DNA from: JAAZZIT01 sp964480525 | GTDB lineage: Bacteria; Bacillota; Clostridia; Oscillospirales; Ruminococcaceae | NCBI GenBank assembly: GCA_964480525.1 | Contig: CAYZOV010000008.1 | Coordinates: 1-64,000, forward strand | Reading direction: 5' to 3' | DNA: 64,000 nt | In this document: positions 1 through 7,417 of the stretch, in pieces | Numbering within the stretch: position 1 is the stretch's first letter | Layout: the number at the start of each line of letters is the position of its first letter | The notes under the pieces: generated by a model | Databases searched by the model: none | What the model saw: only the letters and a program-made list of their open reading frames with translations | What the model was told of the DNA's origin: nothing | Translations under genes and position numbers: made by a program

Positions 1-51
1 TACTATTACTCTCTCCACAAATAGAGCCAAACTAGAGCCATTCGATAAAAC

Positions 52-93
52 AAATCCCGAAAGCCCCACTATTAAGCGAGATTTTCGGGATTT
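52..93 (-). terminator. Intrinsic terminator after guaA
   Basis: An 11-bp inverted repeat (AAATCCCGAAA at 52-62, TTTCGGGATTT at 83-93) lies just past the guaA stop codon. A short T-rich tract follows on the minus strand, and a T-rich tail on the plus side means it could work in both directions. The loop is long (20 nt). Confidence 0.7.
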
Positions 94-111
94 TGATTTT
101 ATTTAAGTTTA

Positions 112-1089
112 TTATTCCCACTCAATAGTGCCGATTGGCTTTGGAGTGAGGTCGTAGAGGACACGGTTAATGCCGTCAACCTCTGCTGTAATTCTATCTG
201 TAATCTTGTGGAGAAGTGCATACGGAATTTCTTCGATAGTAGCACTCATAGCGTCCTTTGTGTTGACAGCACGGATAATTGCCGGCCAGCCCTCGTATCT
301 CTTACCGTCCTTAACGCCAACGCTCTTCATATCAGGAACAGCAATAAAGTACTGCCATACAGTCTTGTTAAGTCCTGCGTTGTCAAATTCTTCTCTCAAA
401 ATTGCGTCCGCCTCTCTGAGTGCGTTAAGTCTGTCACGGGTGATAGCTCCCAAACATCTTACGCCCAAACCAGGTCCAGGGAACGGCTGTCTGTCAACCA
501 TTGAGGACGGAAGTCCCAATGCCTTACCCACAACCCTAACCTCGTCCTTGAAAAGAAGTTTAACAGGTTCAACAAGTTCAAACTGCATATCCTCAGGAAG
601 TCCGCCAACGTTGTGGTGAGCCTTTACGCCGTCGCTTTCCAAAATGTCAGGATAAATTGTGCCTTGTGCAAGGAACGAAATTCCTTCAAGCTTACCTGCC
701 TCTTCGTCAAACACCTTGATAAATTCTCCGCCGATAATCTTTCTTTTCTTTTCAGGTTCGCTAACGCCTGCAAGAAGGTCGAGGAAACGGTCGGTAGCGT
801 CGATATAAATAAGGTTTGCGTCAAGCTGATTGCGGAAAACTTCAATAACCTGTTCGCTTTCGCCCTTACGCATAAGTCCGTGGTTGACGTGAACGCACAC
901 AAGCTGTTTGCCGATAGCCTTAATAAGAAGTGCGGCAACAACCGAGCTGTCTACGCCACCCGAAAGAGCAAGCAAAACCTTTTTGTCACCTACCTGCGCC
1001 TTGATTGCCTGAATTTGTTCGGCAATAAACTTTTCAGCGAGTTCAGGGGTTGTAATTCTTTCCATAGAATCAGGTCTTTTGTTTGTCAT
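112..1089 (-). CDS. guaA: GMP synthase, ATP-pyrophosphatase (synthetase) subunit lacking the glutaminase domain
   Basis: Converts XMP to GMP using ATP and ammonia in purine synthesis (cytosolic). The 325-residue protein begins with the PP-loop LALSGGVDSSV near residues 41-51 and carries the GMP-synthase signature RQPFPGPGLGVRCLG near 200-215. It ends with the family's typical KPIGTIEWE tail that closes the dimerisation domain. Bacterial GuaA is usually about 510-520 residues with an N-terminal class-I glutamine amidotransferase. That domain is absent here and no such gene lies upstream, so this is the split, archaeal-like arrangement (GuaAb) or an ammonia-only enzyme. Start: ATG with SD GAGGAGAG about 6 nt upstream. 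It is a single-gene unit with its own promoter and terminator. Family assignment is very secure; the source of ammonia is unknown. Confidence 0.95.
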   Translation of the reverse strand: MTNKRPDSMERITTPELAEKFIAEQIQAIKAQVGDKKVLLALSGGVDSSVVAALLIKAIGKQLVCVHVNHGLMRKGESEQVIEVFRNQLDANLIYIDATDRFLDLLAGVSEPEKKRKIIGGEFIKVFDEEAGKLEGISFLAQGTIYPDILESDGVKAHHNVGGLPEDMQFELVEPVKLLFKDEVRVVGKALGLPSSMVDRQPFPGPGLGVRCLGAITRDRLNALREADAILREEFDNAGLNKTVWQYFIAVPDMKSVGVKDGKRYEGWPAIIRAVNTKDAMSATIEEIPYALLHKITDRITAEVDGINRVLYDLTPKPIGTIEWE

Positions 1090-1126
1090 AATAATCTCTC
1101 CTCACACAAAATATCCATTCAGATTT

Positions 1127-1147
1127 TTTAAAGAAAAGTTCTTTAAA
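1127..1147. promoter_or_regulatory. Perfect 9-3-9 palindrome in the guaA leader
   Basis: TTTAAAGAA-AAG-TTCTTTAAA lies a few bases downstream of the predicted guaA start site (about 1151) and upstream of the SD. It could be a repressor operator or a small 5'-end hairpin; the binding factor is unknown. Confidence 0.45.
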
Positions 1148-1157
1148 ACATACACCT

Positions 1158-1186
1158 ATTATAATACATTTTTTTTTCAATTTCAA
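1158..1186 (-). promoter_or_regulatory. Sigma-A-type promoter for guaA
   Basis: On the minus strand, -35 TTGAAA (1181-1186), a 17-bp spacer and -10 TATAAT (1158-1163) lie about 70 bp upstream of the guaA start codon. Confidence 0.75.
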
Positions 1187-1254
1187 TACCTTTTTGCAAT
1201 TTTTTAATTTGGAAATTTCATTTTAATTTAGAAATATTTCAATTATTTCAAGCA

Positions 1255-1411
1255 TTTGTATAGTTTTTGCCACAACTTTGTGTTTATTTTTTTAATTCAC
1301 AACAATTTTTCCGCCCAAACTTGCAAAATTTCAGCTAAACCGCTTCAAAATTTGATTATTTTTTTCAAATTCCGCCCTTAAAAAAGCCGATTTGTTGTAA
1401 AACTATACAAA
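1255..1411. repeat. Intergenic inverted repeat with paired direct motif
   Basis: In the 427-bp gap between guaA and the next gene, TTTGTATAGTTTT (1255-1267) is repeated in inverse as AAAACTATACAAA (1399-1411). A 13-bp motif CCACA(A/T)CTTTGTG follows each arm, at 1270-1282 and 1419-1431. The rest of the gap is A+T-rich with no reading frame I would call. The function is unknown; it may be regulatory for the divergent genes. Confidence 0.45.
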
Positions 1412-1452
1412 ATTTTGTCCACATCTTTGTGCTGAATTAACATTAAATTTAC

Positions 1453-1481
1453 TTTACAACCGATAAAAAAAGTTGTATAAT
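1453..1481 (+). promoter_or_regulatory. Sigma-A-type promoter for the 79-residue membrane protein
   Basis: TTTACA (1453-1458), a 17-bp spacer and TATAAT (1476-1481), 36 bp ahead of the start codon. Confidence 0.75.
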
Positions 1482-1516
1482 AAATTTGTATATATTAAAT
1501 CAAGGAGGGTATCACA

Positions 1517-1756
1517 ATGGATTTGAAAAAGATTTTTCCGTTTAGCTACAAAGTAACAAGCGACGTTACAACTCTTGTTATTGCAATTGCGATTTACGTT
1601 GTTGCAAGCGCTGTGTGGGGTGTTGTTTGTACAATTCTCAATATCATTCCGTTTATGGGTATTATCACCGGAATAATCGGCGCTGTGTTGTGGGTTTACT
1701 GCATAATCGGTATTGTTCTTTCAATTCTTGAATACTTAAACGCCAAAAAGCAATAA
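1517..1756 (+). CDS. Small two-helix membrane protein of unknown function
   Basis: The 79-residue protein is almost entirely hydrophobic: one segment spans roughly residues 15-40 (LVIAIAIYVVASAVWG) and a second about 44-70, ending in a short polar tail (EYLNAKKQ). It resembles the small glycine-zipper-like membrane proteins common in Clostridia, but I do not recognise a named family with confidence. An SD (AAGGAGGG) lies 8-9 nt before ATG. It is a monocistronic unit with a clear promoter and a strong terminator, which supports a genuine, probably well-expressed gene. Confidence 0.8.
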   Translation: MDLKKIFPFSYKVTSDVTTLVIAIAIYVVASAVWGVVCTILNIIPFMGIITGIIGAVLWVYCIIGIVLSILEYLNAKKQ

Positions 1757-1763
1757 AACACCA

Positions 1764-1797
1764 AAAGCCTGTGGGGAAAATCCTCGCAGGCTTTTTT
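1764..1797 (+). terminator. Intrinsic terminator between convergent genes
   Basis: A stem AAAGCCTG...CAGGCTTT (outer arms 1764-1771 and 1787-1794) is followed by a T run. It terminates the small membrane gene; its A-rich 5' flank could also serve the convergent kinase gene. Confidence 0.85.
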
Positions 1798-1799
1798 CT

Positions 1800-2735
1800 T
1801 TAGTATTTAAAATCGCTTCCGCCGATAAACTCACGAACAAGAGAATTTTTCGGAACGTCCTCGGCGTTAATTCCGTAAATTTCTTCAAGGAAGCATTGAA
1901 TATCTGAAAATTCGTCATGATTTTCGTAAACATCAGAAAGTTTTTCCATAACAGGCAAAATTATATCCTTGTAAATCGACACTTCGTAGTCAAAAAACGT
2001 GTCAATTTCAAAATGCGCCCTATGTTTGTATGGCATAATATACAGATTTTCCCCACGTTCGACGCTTCTGTACATATCAAGGGTTTCCGTCGCCTGTCTG
2101 CCACGCTGTTTTACGTCACGCATAAGCCTACGCATAAGACGGATTTTGGACGGGTGCAAAAGTTTACCGCATTGATTTTGTAAACGTGTTCTCACGCTGA
2201 CGTAAACGCCCGTTGCAAAATCGTAGGATTTTCCCGTAATTTCAGGGTTCAGGGCGTGTATGCCCTCAATTACAACAAGCTCGTTTTTATTTCGCTTTAA
2301 CGTATGCCCCGCTTCTCTGGTCTGTTTTTTAAAATTATACCTCGGCACTTGAATTTCCTCGCAATTTGCAAGCATTTCAAGGTGGCGGTTCAACAAAGAA
2401 ATATCAAGCCTTTTTGGACTTTCATAGTCTATTTCGCCGTTTTCGTCCACCGTTTGGCGGGGGTCTTTTATAGGCAGAAAATAGCTGTCCATTGAAAGAG
2501 TGTGGGTTTCAAAACCCCACCCGTCCAAAATTTCCTCAATCCTAAGTGCCGTGGTTGTTTTGCCCGAACCCGACGGCCCCGACAGCAAAACAATAGGTTT
2601 TTCCGCCACATTTTCGCACAAAGTCGTAGCGATTTCATAAATCTGGTCAGAAAAATATTTTTCCGAACGTTTTACAAATTCGGCTGGGTTTTCCGTGGCA
2701 CGAATCCTTAGTTCGTCGGTTGTAACAATTCTCAT
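1800..2735 (-). CDS. Uridine kinase / phosphoribulokinase-family nucleoside kinase
   Basis: A P-loop kinase of the uridine kinase family, probably phosphorylating a nucleoside. The Walker A motif LLSGPSGSGKTTTA lies near residues 49-62, the substrate-loop pattern TLSMDSYFLP near 79-88 with DYESP shortly after, and VIEGIHALNPEI near 154-165, all in family order. The first 40 residues carry a short N-terminal region that in longer homologues follows a TGS/ThrRS-like part; the protein is 311 residues, the size of the short form. It starts 32 bp after the metallo-hydrolase gene stop, so the two are probably co-transcribed. SD AAGGAGA precedes ATG. Substrate specificity cannot be read from sequence. 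Confidence 0.85.
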   Translation of the reverse strand: MRIVTTDELRIRATENPAEFVKRSEKYFSDQIYEIATTLCENVAEKPIVLLSGPSGSGKTTTALRIEEILDGWGFETHTLSMDSYFLPIKDPRQTVDENGEIDYESPKRLDISLLNRHLEMLANCEEIQVPRYNFKKQTREAGHTLKRNKNELVVIEGIHALNPEITGKSYDFATGVYVSVRTRLQNQCGKLLHPSKIRLMRRLMRDVKQRGRQATETLDMYRSVERGENLYIMPYKHRAHFEIDTFFDYEVSIYKDIILPVMEKLSDVYENHDEFSDIQCFLEEIYGINAEDVPKNSLVREFIGGSDFKY

Positions 2736-2767
2736 TTTTCGGCGTTTCTCCTTAAATTTGTTTAAAT

Positions 2768-4351
2768 TTACTCAAATTTATCAATTATATCCGTCAATCT
2801 GTCGCTAAGTCTTGCAAGGTCACGGTTGCTCCTGCCCTGACTGTTTTTAACAACCCTCGTCAGCCTGTCAAGTACGGACAAAAGACGTGCATAGGCTGTG
2901 TTCGGCTTATCCTCTGTCTTTTTCTCAATAAGCATAGGTTTAACTTCATGGATTTTTTCCGTAATCAAGTCAAATTCCGTACCGCTGTACGGAGCATAGG
3001 CGCAAAATCCCTCGTCGTTAAGGCGTTTTGTAAATGCGTCCGCCGAACTTGCTTCGCCATGCACCACAAAAATTCTCTTTGGATTTTCAAAAGATTTTGC
3101 CCACTTTAACAGTCCGTTTAGGTCTGCGTGACCCGAAAGTCCCTGCATTTTGGTAATTTTGGCGTTTACGGTAACGTCCTCACCGAAAAGTTTAACCTTT
3201 TTCGCCCCGTCCAAAAGACTTCTGCCCAGCGTGTTCACCGACTGATAACCCACAAAAAGCACCGTACATTCTTTTCGCCAAAGGTTGTGTTTTAAATGGT
3301 GCTTAATTCTGCCCGCTTCGCACATTCCGCTTGCGGAAATGATAATTTTCGGGTTTGGGTCAAAATTTATGGCTCTGGATTCGTCGCTGGTTACGGCGGT
3401 GCAAAGACCGTCAAAACTTATCGGATTTATGCCGTTGCGAACAAAATTTATAGCTTCCTCGTCAAAACAGCTTTCTTTGTTTTTGTTAAAAATATTCGTG
3501 GCTTCGATTGCCAAAGGACTGTCAACATAAACCTTGAAATTGCTGTTGGTTTTTACAAGTTTCTTTTCCTTAATTATTCTTATAAAATATAGCAACTCCT
3601 GCGTTCTGCCCACGGCAAACGACGGAATAACCAAATTTCCACCACGTTGAAAAGTTTCTTCGATTATGTCCGCAAGCACCGTCACATAGTCCTGTGGCGT
3701 GTCGTGAAGTCTGTCGCCGTAGGTAGATTCCATAACCACAAAATCCGCTTCGTTTAGGTACTGCGGGTCACGGATAAGAGGTTGATTGAGGTTTCCGATA
3801 TCCCCCGAAAAAACGATTTTTTTCGTTTCGTCGCCCTCGCTAAGCCACATTTCGATACTTGCAGACCCCAGCAAATGCCCTGCGTCCACAAATCTTACCC
3901 TAAGCCCCTCAAAAAGCTCCACTTCTTCATTATATTTATGTGCAACAAATTTTGATATTGCGCCCTCTGCGTCTTTCATTGTGTAAAGTGGTTCGTAGGG
4001 TTCTTTTCCCGAACGTCTGCCTTTGCGGTTTCGCCACTCCGCTTCAAATTCCTGAATGTGAGCCGAATCTCTGAGCATTATGGAACACAAATTACAGGTC
4101 GCTTCGGTTGCGTGAATTTCACCCTGAAAACCTCCTGCGTACAAAAACGGCAAAAGCCCCGAATGGTCTATGTGAGCGTGGGTCAAAAGCACAGCGTCAA
4201 TCATTGACGGAGCGCACGGAATTTTTGCGTTTTCGTAAACGTCCCTGCCCTGTTCCATACCAAAATCAACAAGGATTTTTTTGTCGCCGATTTCTATGTA
4301 AGTACAGCTTCCCGTAACTTCGTGACAAGCTCCGATAAATACAAGTTTCAT
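2768..4351 (-). CDS. Beta-CASP metallo-beta-lactamase-fold RNA-processing hydrolase
   Basis: The MBL-fold core begins at residue 1 (KLVFIGACHEVTGSCTYIE). The zinc motif is LTHAHIDHSG near residues 56-65, followed by DAGHLLGSAS (third metal motif), FSGDIGN and VMESTYGDR. The beta-CASP insert contains the IISASGMCEAGRIKHHL block, and VHGE near residue 430 is the last motif. This is the family of archaeal and bacterial CPSF-like proteins and YhfI-type exonucleases, so an RNase role is likely (inference). A roughly 65-residue C-terminal tail (MLIEKKTEDK onward) lies beyond the usual catalytic region. ATG is preceded by AAAGGTGG. It is the first gene of a two-gene unit with the kinase. Confidence 0.92.
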   Translation of the reverse strand: MKLVFIGACHEVTGSCTYIEIGDKKILVDFGMEQGRDVYENAKIPCAPSMIDAVLLTHAHIDHSGLLPFLYAGGFQGEIHATEATCNLCSIMLRDSAHIQEFEAEWRNRKGRRSGKEPYEPLYTMKDAEGAISKFVAHKYNEEVELFEGLRVRFVDAGHLLGSASIEMWLSEGDETKKIVFSGDIGNLNQPLIRDPQYLNEADFVVMESTYGDRLHDTPQDYVTVLADIIEETFQRGGNLVIPSFAVGRTQELLYFIRIIKEKKLVKTNSNFKVYVDSPLAIEATNIFNKNKESCFDEEAINFVRNGINPISFDGLCTAVTSDESRAINFDPNPKIIISASGMCEAGRIKHHLKHNLWRKECTVLFVGYQSVNTLGRSLLDGAKKVKLFGEDVTVNAKITKMQGLSGHADLNGLLKWAKSFENPKRIFVVHGEASSADAFTKRLNDEGFCAYAPYSGTEFDLITEKIHEVKPMLIEKKTEDKPNTAYARLLSVLDRLTRVVKNSQGRSNRDLARLSDRLTDIIDKFE

Positions 4352-4399
4352 AAAAAACCACCTTTCGCCGAATAAAAATTTGTTTGTTTTACATAATAC

Positions 4400-4428
4400 A
4401 GTATATCACTTTTGCAACAGAATTTCAA
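4400..4428 (-). promoter_or_regulatory. Promoter for the beta-CASP hydrolase operon
   Basis: Minus strand TTGAAA (4423-4428), 17-bp spacer, TATACT (4400-4405) with an extended TG (TGATATACT). Confidence 0.75.
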
Positions 4429-4458
4429 CACTTTTTGAAAAATTTCCTAAACTTATTC

Positions 4459-5229
4459 CTAAACAACGTCCTCCCAATTTATGCACTTTACATACACAAC
4501 CACCTTGTCGCTTGTAAGTTCGTAACCCATGCGATAAAATTCTTCGTCAACCACAGGCGAAAGAATAACCTTTGCCGTGTCACCGTAAACAGTCCAAGTA
4601 TACGAACAATAAATGTGATTTTTTATATAATCCGGCGTTTCGTCTTTCCAACTAAACACATTTCTGTTAAGATTTAACATAGAATCCTCGCTGTTGTCCG
4701 ACGTGTAAATCTGAACGTGAACATACGGCGACAGCTCCACTTTTGTATGTTCTTTCAGACCCTCAACGGTGTACTTGACGCTGTATTTATTTAACTTGAC
4801 TTTGTTTTCTTTAAGCTTGTTTTCGTCGGCTGTCAGATAAAAAATCTTTTCGTCGCCGTTTGAAATTTTCTCGTCGGGGTTGCTTTCATACTCTATTTTT
4901 ACATAGTTTTCTAAAGCGTTTTTAACCCTTTCGTCGGCATTTTCGACGTTCCACGAAACGCTTATTTCGCCGTATCCGTCATAACCGTCAAAGGTCACGT
5001 TCAGATATTCATACGGATTTACAATAAGCAACTTGTAATTTTTTTCGTACATTTTAATCATTGCGAAAATGCCAACAAGAACAACCGCCGCCACAAAAAC
5101 TTGCAAAACCACCAAAAGCGGTCTTTTTTTCGTTATTACGTCACTTTTTTCATCGACAGGATTGTCCGAAATCACGGCTAAAGTTTCTTTGTCATCGATG
5201 AAATAATTTTCGTTTTGCAAAAAATCCAC
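4459..5229 (-). CDS. Single-pass membrane protein, unrecognised; shares a domain with the 588-residue zinc-ribbon protein
   Basis: An N-terminal cytoplasmic stretch of about 35 residues is followed by one membrane helix (about 38-60, LLVVLQVFVAAVVLVGIFAM) and about 195 extracytoplasmic residues. The extracellular part has two halves. The second (FSWKDETPDYIKNH... GYELTSDKVVVYV) is clearly related to a segment of the protein at 7407-9173 (WEWKDGTPDYIKDN... GYKLKSEEMQFVV). The annotated first codon is GTG at 5227-5229, but the SD-like AGGGGTGG abuts it. The TTG at 5218-5220 (codon 4) is better spaced, so translation may begin there. It has its own promoter just beyond the previous gene's terminator. 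I do not recognise the family and assign no function. Confidence 0.8.
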   Translation of the reverse strand: MDFLQNENYFIDDKETLAVISDNPVDEKSDVITKKRPLLVVLQVFVAAVVLVGIFAMIKMYEKNYKLLIVNPYEYLNVTFDGYDGYGEISVSWNVENADERVKNALENYVKIEYESNPDEKISNGDEKIFYLTADENKLKENKVKLNKYSVKYTVEGLKEHTKVELSPYVHVQIYTSDNSEDSMLNLNRNVFSWKDETPDYIKNHIYCSYTWTVYGDTAKVILSPVVDEEFYRMGYELTSDKVVVYVKCINWEDVV

Positions 5230-5265
5230 CCCTGCTATTTAAATTAGAACTTTTTTCACAGTTTA

Positions 5266-5294
5266 AATTTACCACACAAAACACATTTTGTCAA
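5266..5294 (-). promoter_or_regulatory. Promoter for the 256-residue membrane protein
   Basis: Minus strand TTGACA (5289-5294), 17-bp spacer, TAAATT (5266-5271) preceded by extended TGTGG. Confidence 0.7.
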
Positions 5295-5353
5295 CAAAAA
5301 ACGACAGAGCCGAAAAACTCTGTCGTTTTAGATTTATTAAGATTACTTAATCT
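5294..5353 (-). terminator. Terminator of the LRR gene, first copy of a duplicated gene end
   Basis: The stem ACGACAGAG/CTCTGTCGT (5301-5327) with flanking A and T runs terminates the gene ending at 5347. The whole block, from the A run through the hairpin to GATTACTTAATCT inside the gene end, recurs almost exactly at 7361-7417. Confidence 0.85.
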
Positions 5354-6906
5354 TGTTTTTTGCGCAGTCGTATGTTAAAGTTAATTTCTTTTTTCTTTAT
5401 AATTATAATAACAATCGTCACAATCAAAACCACAAAAGCAATAAACAAAGTGAGGTATTTTTTATAAATCAGCGAACCTTGAAAAACCTTTAAAAATGTA
5501 AATAAGCCCATACCGTCACATTCCACTTCTCTAAGGGATACACAGCCATCAAAAATATAATTATTGATAACCTCAACGCTACCAGATATTTCAACATATT
5601 TTAGGTTTGTGCAAGACCGAAAAGCTCCTGAACCGATTTGTTCAACACTATCGGGAATAACAATTTCTTCAAGTCTATAACACCTATCAAACGCACTTCC
5701 GTATATTATTTCTACGCTGTCAGGAATTTTACAATTTTTTAAGCTTGTACAACGATAGAAAGCATACCCCCCTATCGTTTCTACGCTGTCAGGAATACTA
5801 ACATCTTCAAGGTTTTCGCACGACATAAATGCCCCCTCACCAATCACCTTGACGCTATCAGGAATTTTTACTTTTTTTAGACTTGTACAGCAATCGAAAG
5901 CAAAATCCTCTATCGTTTCAACGCTGTCAGGTATTTTAATTTCTTTTAGTCCCGTACAAAAACCAAAAGCACGATACCCTATCGTTTCAACGCTGTCCGG
6001 AATTTCTATTTCTGTTATCCCATTACAACCCTCAAAAGCATAATTTCCAATCTCTTTTACGTCGCCACGAAACTCAATTGTTTTCAGCAATTTACAATTA
6101 TGAAAAGCATTATCCCCAATCGTTTCTATGCTATCACCGATAATAACCGTTTCAACGTTTGTTCCCTCAAACGCACGTTCGTCTATAGCCACTACTACAC
6201 GACCTTTAAAATACGGCGGGATATCAACATAACAGCTTTTCCCAATATATTTCGTTATGGTTATCAGCTCATTATGTCCGTCATATTCTACGTCATATTT
6301 AAAAATATCATCAAAATAATAACTATACCCCTCAAAGATTTTTCCCCACTCAACGCTATACTTGTAGTCTTCCCCGATTGGGTTTGGGTATTGACCGATA
6401 AAGCCTTGATTTTTCCATTGAACGGTAAAATCGGAAGTGGTTTCAAAAATTATATCAACATATCCGTCGTCAATTATTCCGTCAAACACGCCGCCAAATA
6501 ACGTGTTCGTAACTTCGTATTCTACATCAAAATTGCTTTTTGTAACAGGATTTTTCTTAAAATAACTTTTTAGTGCCGTATATGCAAGCTTCGCTTTGGT
6601 GTTGGCTTCGTCAATAGTATAAGTCGGATAATTGTTATCAGTCGAACCAATATAGACTGTACCGTTATTAAATTCTGTACCGTTATTATAATTTTTACTG
6701 AAATCATAATTATCAAAAAATATAAACAATCCCACGATAATCACAATTTCGATAATTAAGACGATTTTTCCCGGCGTAATCGCAAAGAGAGTTTCAGGTC
6801 GTATCTGTAAATTTTTTAAGAAATTTCCCGACGTTTGCTTTGCACCGCAAGACGGACAAAACTTTGCCCCGTCCCTGATTTCATTTTTACAATTATTACA
6901 TATCAC
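5347..6906 (-). CDS. Zinc-ribbon membrane protein with BspA-type leucine-rich repeats
   Basis: The 519-residue protein opens with a zinc ribbon (CNNCKN...CPSCGAKQ, residues 3-24), then a membrane helix near 47-65. About 150 residues of unassigned sequence follow. From about 225 to 460 there are nine or so LRR_5/BspA-type repeats of about 23 residues (pattern IPDSVETIG..AF..C.SLK). A second membrane helix (about 482-503) and a basic tail close it. BspA repeats are usually surface-exposed and mediate adhesion or ligand binding. The start codon is GTG (6904-6906) with GGAG 8 nt upstream. Divergent from the XRE gene, with a palindrome in its promoter, so XRE repression is likely (inference). Two predicted helices would put the repeats outside and both termini inside. 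Confidence 0.85.
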   Translation of the reverse strand: MICNNCKNEIRDGAKFCPSCGAKQTSGNFLKNLQIRPETLFAITPGKIVLIIEIVIIVGLFIFFDNYDFSKNYNNGTEFNNGTVYIGSTDNNYPTYTIDEANTKAKLAYTALKSYFKKNPVTKSNFDVEYEVTNTLFGGVFDGIIDDGYVDIIFETTSDFTVQWKNQGFIGQYPNPIGEDYKYSVEWGKIFEGYSYYFDDIFKYDVEYDGHNELITITKYIGKSCYVDIPPYFKGRVVVAIDERAFEGTNVETVIIGDSIETIGDNAFHNCKLLKTIEFRGDVKEIGNYAFEGCNGITEIEIPDSVETIGYRAFGFCTGLKEIKIPDSVETIEDFAFDCCTSLKKVKIPDSVKVIGEGAFMSCENLEDVSIPDSVETIGGYAFYRCTSLKNCKIPDSVEIIYGSAFDRCYRLEEIVIPDSVEQIGSGAFRSCTNLKYVEISGSVEVINNYIFDGCVSLREVECDGMGLFTFLKVFQGSLIYKKYLTLFIAFVVLIVTIVIIIIKKKEINFNIRLRKKQD

Positions 6907-6938
6907 AAAACCATCTCCTCATAATTATGTATAACTTA

Positions 6939-6967
6939 ATTTTATCACAACTTTAAGTTGTTGTCAA
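6939..6967 (-). promoter_or_regulatory. LRR-gene promoter with a 15-bp operator palindrome in its spacer
   Basis: Minus strand TTGACA (6962-6967), exactly 17 bp, then TAAAAT (6939-6944) with an extended TG. The spacer contains the perfect palindrome ACAACTT-T-AAGTTGT (plus strand 6947-6961), which is the expected geometry for direct repression by the adjacent XRE protein. Confidence 0.8.
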
Positions 6968-7004
6968 TAACTAATTTTAATTGTTTTCATTAACTCTTTT
7001 TAGG

Positions 7005-7013
7005 TGTTATCAT
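7005..7013 (+). promoter_or_regulatory. Possible extended -10 for the XRE gene
   Basis: TGTTATCAT fits TGnTATAAT at five of six hexamer positions but has only a poor -35 (TTTCAT, 6985-6990). The start site would lie directly at the SD, so this is tentative. Confidence 0.35.
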
Positions 7014-7033
7014 TTACTTAGGAGAGTGATATC

Positions 7034-7360
7034 ATGATTAAAAACTTAAAACAACTGCGAACGCAAAAAGGCATAAGCCAGCAAAAACTAGCCGACGCCA
7101 TAAACATAAGCCAACAATCCATCAACAAATATGAAAACCACAAAATTGAGCCTGACATACAAACTCTTATTGATTTAGCTAATTTTTTTGAAACGTCAAT
7201 AGACTACCTTGTCGGTCACTCCGACGTTAATCACGTTGTCGAAAAAATAACACAGCACGACTTAAACAAGGACGAAGAAAAAATAATAAACAACTACCGC
7301 AAGTTGTCGGCAAAACAAAAAGAATGTATTCGTCTTGTAATCGAAAACCTTATTTCCTAA
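7034..7360 (+). CDS. XRE-family helix-turn-helix repressor
   Basis: A 108-residue Cro/C1-type regulator. The HTH occupies about residues 5-60 (LKQLRTQKGISQQKLADAIN... QSINKYENHKIEPDIQTLIDLANFF), ending in the common SIDYLVGHSD segment. The remaining 45 residues are charged and probably helical (dimerisation). SD AGGAGAG sits 6 nt before ATG. It is divergent from the zinc-ribbon LRR gene, whose promoter spacer carries a 15-bp palindrome. The simplest reading is that this protein represses that gene. No protease or metal-binding domain is visible, so the inducer is unknown. Confidence 0.93.
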   Translation: MIKNLKQLRTQKGISQQKLADAINISQQSINKYENHKIEPDIQTLIDLANFFETSIDYLVGHSDVNHVVEKITQHDLNKDEEKIINNYRKLSAKQKECIRLVIENLIS

Positions 7361-7417
7361 ACAAAAACGACAGAGCCGAAAAACTCTGTCGTTTTAAATT
7401 TAAAGATTACTTAATCT
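7361..7417. terminator. Bidirectional terminator, second copy of the duplicated gene end
   Basis: The hairpin ACGACAGAG/CTCTGTCGT (7367-7392) with A and T tracts on both sides lies between the convergent XRE gene and the 588-residue gene. It is a near copy of 5294-5353; the repeat runs into the coding end of the minus-strand gene but in a different frame. Confidence 0.85.

Noticed and set aside
613..1131. Long open frames opposite guaA and other genes (for example 613-1131, 18596-19321, 33498-34613 on the plus strand)
   Set aside because: They lie wholly or mostly antisense to strong, well-identified genes, lack SD sites, and their translations show no domain. The codon bias of the real genes creates such shadows.
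5849..6043. Short direct DNA repeats within 5.5-6.1 kb resembling a CRISPR array
   Set aside because: The period is about 69 bp and in frame, encoding the 23-residue leucine-rich repeat. There are no unique spacers or cas genes.
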